Assembly (NCBI RefSeq): GCF_023151265.1
Contig: NZ_JAKLJH010000002.1
Span: 1 to 50,140, forward strand
From: Flavobacterium sp.
GTDB lineage: Bacteria > Bacteroidota > Bacteroidia > Flavobacteriales > Flavobacteriaceae
Direction: 5' to 3'
Length of the DNA: 50,140 nucleotides
The notes below the pieces were generated by a model that saw nothing but the letters and a program-made list of their open reading frames with translations, was not told the DNA's origin and made no database searches. Shown one piece after another: positions 48,101 through 50,140 of this stretch. Every line of letters begins with the position of its first letter. Within the stretch, counting starts at the first letter, position 1. The translations under genes and the position numbers were made by a program.

Positions 48101-49380
48101 GCGCCATCACTATTGGCACATTCATTTGCGTCTGAATAGGTATACGTTACATTATATGGTCCTGCAGCTAAACCTGAGGCATCAAACAATCCTGATGCGC
48201 TTACATTAGCACCACTCCATGTTCCACCTGCTGGATTTGCTGTTAATTGAACTGTGAATCCGGTACAAACTTCTGCGTCATTAGCAACAATAGTTGGTAA
48301 AGCATTTACGGTGACAACTGCACCATCACTATTGGTACATTCATTTGCGTCTGAATAAGTATACGTAACATTATATGGACCTGCAACCAAACCTGAGGCA
48401 TCGAACAATCCGGATGCGCTTACATTAGCACCACTCCATGTTCCACCTGCTGGATTTGCTGTTAATTGAACGGTAAATCCTGTACAAACTTCTGCGTCAT
48501 TAGCCACAACAGTTGGTAGAGCGTTTACGGTTAAAATTCCAGAGTCTTCTCCATCGCAATCGGTATTATGATTACCATCAACAACAATTACTTTATATAT
48601 GCCCCCATTATCAGCTAAAGATAAAATCGGAGTTGTATAACTATTATTTGTTGCTCCAGGTATCAAAACATTATTCAGATACCATTGATAAGAATAACCA
48701 GGAGTTGATGTAGTACTGAAAGTTGCCGTAGAACCAACACAAGCTTCTTCATCTGCTACAGATGGAACAGGATTATCATTAACAACCAAATTTACCGTAC
48801 AAGGAGCCTCGGCTGGAACACCATTACTATCGCTCACTATGACAGAATATACTCCGGCTACACCAACATTTATTGAAGCTGTAGAGGCACTAAATCCATT
48901 TGGACCTGTCCAAGCAAAAGTATAAGGAGCACCTCCCGAACCATTAATTCCCGATGCGGTAAAAATAGCTGTTGCACCTGCGCATATTTCGGCAGATGAA
49001 GGAGTTACTGAACATGTTGGCGGCACAATGATTGTGTTAGATGCCATTTGTTGATCTTGACTTCCTAAGGTAACACAGTTACTGAGTGGCGAACATATAT
49101 TATCAATATGAAAGTGATATGGAGAGCCACTAATTGTTGAAGCTCCGTTTCCAGACCCCCAACCAGCACAAGCAAAAGAAGGTTCAGCGGCAATATGACA
49201 TCCTAATACCAATAATGCTTTTGTTGATGTAGGAGTAAATGTTACTGTACAATAAGTCTGTTGTGTACTTGCACCATCTTCATTTCCCCATACGTAGGTA
49301 ATATTTGAAACAGTTCCATTATAAATCCAAATGGAATTCTTATCTGGGAAAGCAGCATCTGCATTCTGTTGACATGCCAT
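45142..49380 (-). CDS. Giant T9SS surface protein with seven 73-residue repeats (main body, frameshifted from its signal peptide)
   Basis: 1412 residues from the first ATG in this frame; the frame is open back to 49440, and the signal-peptide part lies in another frame at 49383-49817. Layout: N-terminal region (1-285) with Ig/PKD-like segments; seven repeats (287-797), each 73 residues starting ALPTVVANDAEVC; a domain with DFPEIVCPSPALFDVDCG (about 798-915); SprB-like repeats at about 915-1090 (CNGESSGSIQVLGSNGIPPYNF, TATGSISATFSGGVSPYMVSI); a cysteine-containing module (DAHCTYTQGFYGNYGGLGC); and a type A T9SS sorting domain (about 1325-1412: AYPNPFKEYLMLNY, VDIQIFDTKGSLLYEY). It is probably a cell-surface adhesin attached through PorU. 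Convergent with murF. Confidence 0.88.
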   Translation of the reverse strand: MACQQNADAAFPDKNSIWIYNGTVSNITYVWGNEDGASTQQTYCTVTFTPTSTKALLVLGCHIAAEPSFACAGWGSGNGASTISGSPYHFHIDNICSPLSNCVTLGSQDQQMASNTIIVPPTCSVTPSSAEICAGATAIFTASGINGSGGAPYTFAWTGPNGFSASTASINVGVAGVYSVIVSDSNGVPAEAPCTVNLVVNDNPVPSVADEEACVGSTATFSTTSTPGYSYQWYLNNVLIPGATNNSYTTPILSLADNGGIYKVIVVDGNHNTDCDGEDSGILTVNALPTVVANDAEVCTGFTVQLTANPAGGTWSGANVSASGLFDASGLVAGPYNVTYTYSDANECTNSDGAVVTVNALPTIVANDAEVCTGFTVQLTANPAGGTWSGANVSASGLFDASGLAAGPYNVTYTYSDANECANSDGAVVTVNALPTVAANDAEVCTGFTVQLTANPAGGTWSGANVSASGLFDASGLAAGPYNVTYTYSDANECTNSDGAVVTVNALPTVVANDAEVCTGFMVQLTANPAGGTWSGANVSASGLFDASGLAAGPYNVTYTYSDANQCTNSDGAVVTVNALPTVVANDAEVCTGFTVQLTANPAGGTWSGANVSASGLFDASGLAAGPYNVTYTYSDANECTNSDGAVVTVNALPTVVANDAEVCTGFTVQLTANPAGGTWSGANVSASGLFDASGLAAGPYNVTYTYSDANECTNSDGAVVTVNALPTVVANDAEVCTGFTVQLTANPAGGTWSGANVSASGLFDASGLAAGPYNVTYTYSDANECTNSDGAVVTVNDFPEIVCPSPALFDVDCGVSASVAQAATDSKFSTWFNSFAGLNSDPNIEIVAVQYVYSPSSADPDGDSNAPLNPIIGVPGSIETSVTVTWTIRNTDTGCESSCSSTFTMSFNCRIGCQTTPTPVACNGESSGSIQVLGSNGIPPYNFYLYNSSDLNNVIDSVMGVNDEPGGALFSNLPAGTYTILITDAVQTLEDATVCDATISQPDALSLSLQMEPENCIDTATGSISATFSGGVSPYMVSIDNGPASEQLSPFTFTGLNTGNHTVKIIDANGCEISEDIEVELIPCDDAHCTYTQGFYGNYGGLGCVPDLGSVNSQIMMIRALNQVGGSFNFGSVNTGNYFLLKLSDVNGVSIPRDNNIYKMLPGGGSPRKLVGFATYDTPATWSDGDPIYASGSRKGKINNNLLSQTMVLFFNLQISNALASVELESTFATASDVECGANMPDMETVQIFNIPQNVIDYLNLNGGATVGNLFILANKALGGEYINGLSHSNINAAVDAINRGYDECRINVPVPEDIEIKTVSLSDGLIVTAYPNPFKEYLMLNYKFNYESNVDIQIFDTKGSLLYEYKDTDAYFGKELKLDINFNHAGGELFILKLMTSKEVITHKIFSANQ
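46990..48522 (-). repeat. Seven tandem 219-bp coding repeats
   Basis: Seven head-to-tail units of exactly 219 bp, each encoding 73 residues with two cysteines (positions 13 and 62) and the core NPAGGTWSGANVSASGLFD. Protein copies differ at only a few positions (V/I/A at 5-6, one T-to-M, E/Q at 61, T/A at 63, V/A at 46), while the DNA copies differ more, mostly at third codon positions. Confidence 0.95.
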
Positions 49381-49382
49381 TT

Positions 49383-49817
49383 TTAGGGCTGTTTCATTAT
49401 AATAACCCGCTGGAACTCCACCTGTATTCCTTGAATAATATTAATATTAAATGTAACCGATGCAGGGACATTCGGAGTAAGTCCATCTAACTCAATACGA
49501 GTAGGTATCGACTGTCCTTCTGTAAAATGGGAATTTGTTGCTTGCGCATTTCCATTTGCCCAATTAACTGGACTAACAGGAGCTGAAGCAGGACCGTTTT
49601 TCCCCCATTGTGAATTATTTGTATTTGACTGGCCATATAAAGTAACTTGACCAAATACTAAAAGTAAAATTGTAAATCGATAGAACCAATTTTTATTAAA
49701 TTCTGCTCCCAACAAAGAGGAAGCTTTACGCCAAACTTTAAACACCCCATTCAAATCAGGCGTGGAGCCATTCAAACATCGGGTATTTTCGCGATAAAAT
49801 AGAATAAATTTTTTCAT
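49383..49817 (-). CDS. N-terminal part of the giant T9SS surface protein (out of frame with the body)
   Basis: 144 codons ending at a TAA (49385-49383). Residues 1-46 are hydrophilic (RENTRCLNGSTPDLNGVF, KVWRK), then comes a hydrophobic signal core (FTILLLVFGQVTLYGQ, 47-63), so the signal peptide has an unusually long N-region. A secreted-protein sequence follows (NGKNGPASAPV-like, HFTEGQSIPTRIELDG, ASVTFNIN). After NIN the frame turns unlikely (IIQGIQVEFQRV). The frame of the large ORF over the same bases reads YSRNTGGVPAGYYNETALKM and continues straight into it. A single-base change near 49425-49445 would join the two into a protein of about 1550 residues. Confidence 0.8.
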   Translation of the reverse strand: MKKFILFYRENTRCLNGSTPDLNGVFKVWRKASSLLGAEFNKNWFYRFTILLLVFGQVTLYGQSNTNNSQWGKNGPASAPVSPVNWANGNAQATNSHFTEGQSIPTRIELDGLTPNVPASVTFNINIIQGIQVEFQRVIIMKQP

Positions 49818-50140
49818 AATAATACGGTTTTAAGTACCATATCATTAGCAAGTTCAGATAGAAGGAGCTTCAAATGAAATTGAACTTTTTCCAATCATGA
49901 ATTGAAATTTTAAAAAAATTAAAAAAGTAAAAAGTAAAAAGAAAATCTATCAATTGATTTTTGTAAGGGAAATATTGCTCATAGCAATCACAATTAATCA
50001 ATAGAACCATCTGATAAGTTAATGATTTGGAAAAGACTAGCCTTTCTCAATCACATTAAACGCATTATATACTAACCCCCTTTTTAGGTTTAGTGGCACA
50101 AAGTTAAATCAATTTTTAATTTCCATTAAATAATTTAAAA
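49818..50140. other. 323-base gene-free leader region of the surface protein
   Basis: No ORF. It holds a low-complexity GTAAAAA iteration (about 49926-49943), several short A/T runs and one candidate promoter box at 50099-50106. The upstream neighbour lies outside the window. Confidence 0.6.
50099..50106 (-). promoter_or_regulatory. Candidate -7 element of the surface protein gene
   Basis: The minus strand reads TAACTTTG, a full TAnnTTTG match. It lies about 281 bases upstream of the ATG, implying a long 5' leader. The -33 position shows no clear TTG before the window ends. Confidence 0.35.

Noticed and set aside
46990..48522. CRISPR-like array
   Set aside because: The 219-bp units are contiguous, in frame and have no spacers; this is a coding tandem repeat.
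48513..48713. ORFs antisense to the giant adhesin and other large genes
   Set aside because: These short frames are low-complexity shadows of the real genes with no family features or start context.
1..50140. tRNA or rRNA genes
   Set aside because: I looked for T-loop and acceptor-stem patterns in the spacers and saw none; no rRNA-like conserved stretch is present.

Overview
The window is chromosomal DNA of a member of the Flavobacteriaceae, most likely Flavobacterium or a close relative. The DNA is AT-rich and most starts lack a purine-rich Shine-Dalgarno sequence. Several promoters fit the Bacteroidetes pattern TTG-N19-21-TAnnTTTG. The gene content is also typical: type IX secretion (T9SS) genes porU and porV, the gliding lipoprotein gene gldJ, T9SS C-terminal sorting domains, an S46 dipeptidyl-peptidase and a short-form adenylate kinase. 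I see no rRNA, tRNA, CRISPR array, insertion sequence or prophage; this is a core-genome segment with small accessory patches.

Layout. 1-5.7 kb: 5' part of an exported superoxide dismutase gene (minus), a frameshifted GxxExxY gene, radC, a DUF1287 lipoprotein, an AT-rich orphan with a DUF4160-like C-terminus, the murein-recycling ligase mpl and a TPR protein. The spacers here are full of short iterated or inverted repeats. 5.9-9.5 kb: two exported peptidases (S46 DPP7-like and M43 with a T9SS tail), each with its own hairpin terminator. 9.6-13.2 kb: hpt-adk, then a CNNM/CBS membrane protein with obg. 13.3-15.6 kb: a helical-repeat protein, purK and purE. 15.7-17.8 kb: M3 oligopeptidase. 17.9-20.4 kb: a GbsR/MarR-type regulator with an apparently leaderless promoter, leading three small membrane proteins (two of them paralogues) and a TIGR01777 epimerase-like protein. 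Opposite lies a UbiA-like membrane protein whose last residues are encoded by a palindromic repeat.

21.4-29.9 kb (plus): gcvP, a group III truncated haemoglobin, then a KAS III paralogue, a degenerate SAM methyltransferase, a GT2 glycosyltransferase, an exported protein of unknown function and an MlaE/MlaF-type ABC pair. 29.9-37.9 kb (minus): manC, an SprT-like metalloprotein, an SDR, an M28 peptidase, pdhC and pdhA, cdd and porV. 37.9-43.7 kb: porU (minus) divergent from gldJ (plus). 43.8-45.1 kb: murF. 45.1-49.8 kb (minus): a giant T9SS-type surface protein with seven near-identical 73-residue repeats and SprB-like domains. Its signal-peptide end and its body lie in different reading frames.

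The most interesting signals are the 7 x 219-bp repeat adhesin and its frameshift next to secretion-machinery genes, the leaderless regulator operon with paired membrane paralogues, the uncharacterised KAS III/methyltransferase/glycosyltransferase/MlaEF cluster, and the dispersed iterated or palindromic repeats, two of which have entered coding sequence (UbiA-like C-terminus and the PdhC linker). I found no clear new defence or mobile system.
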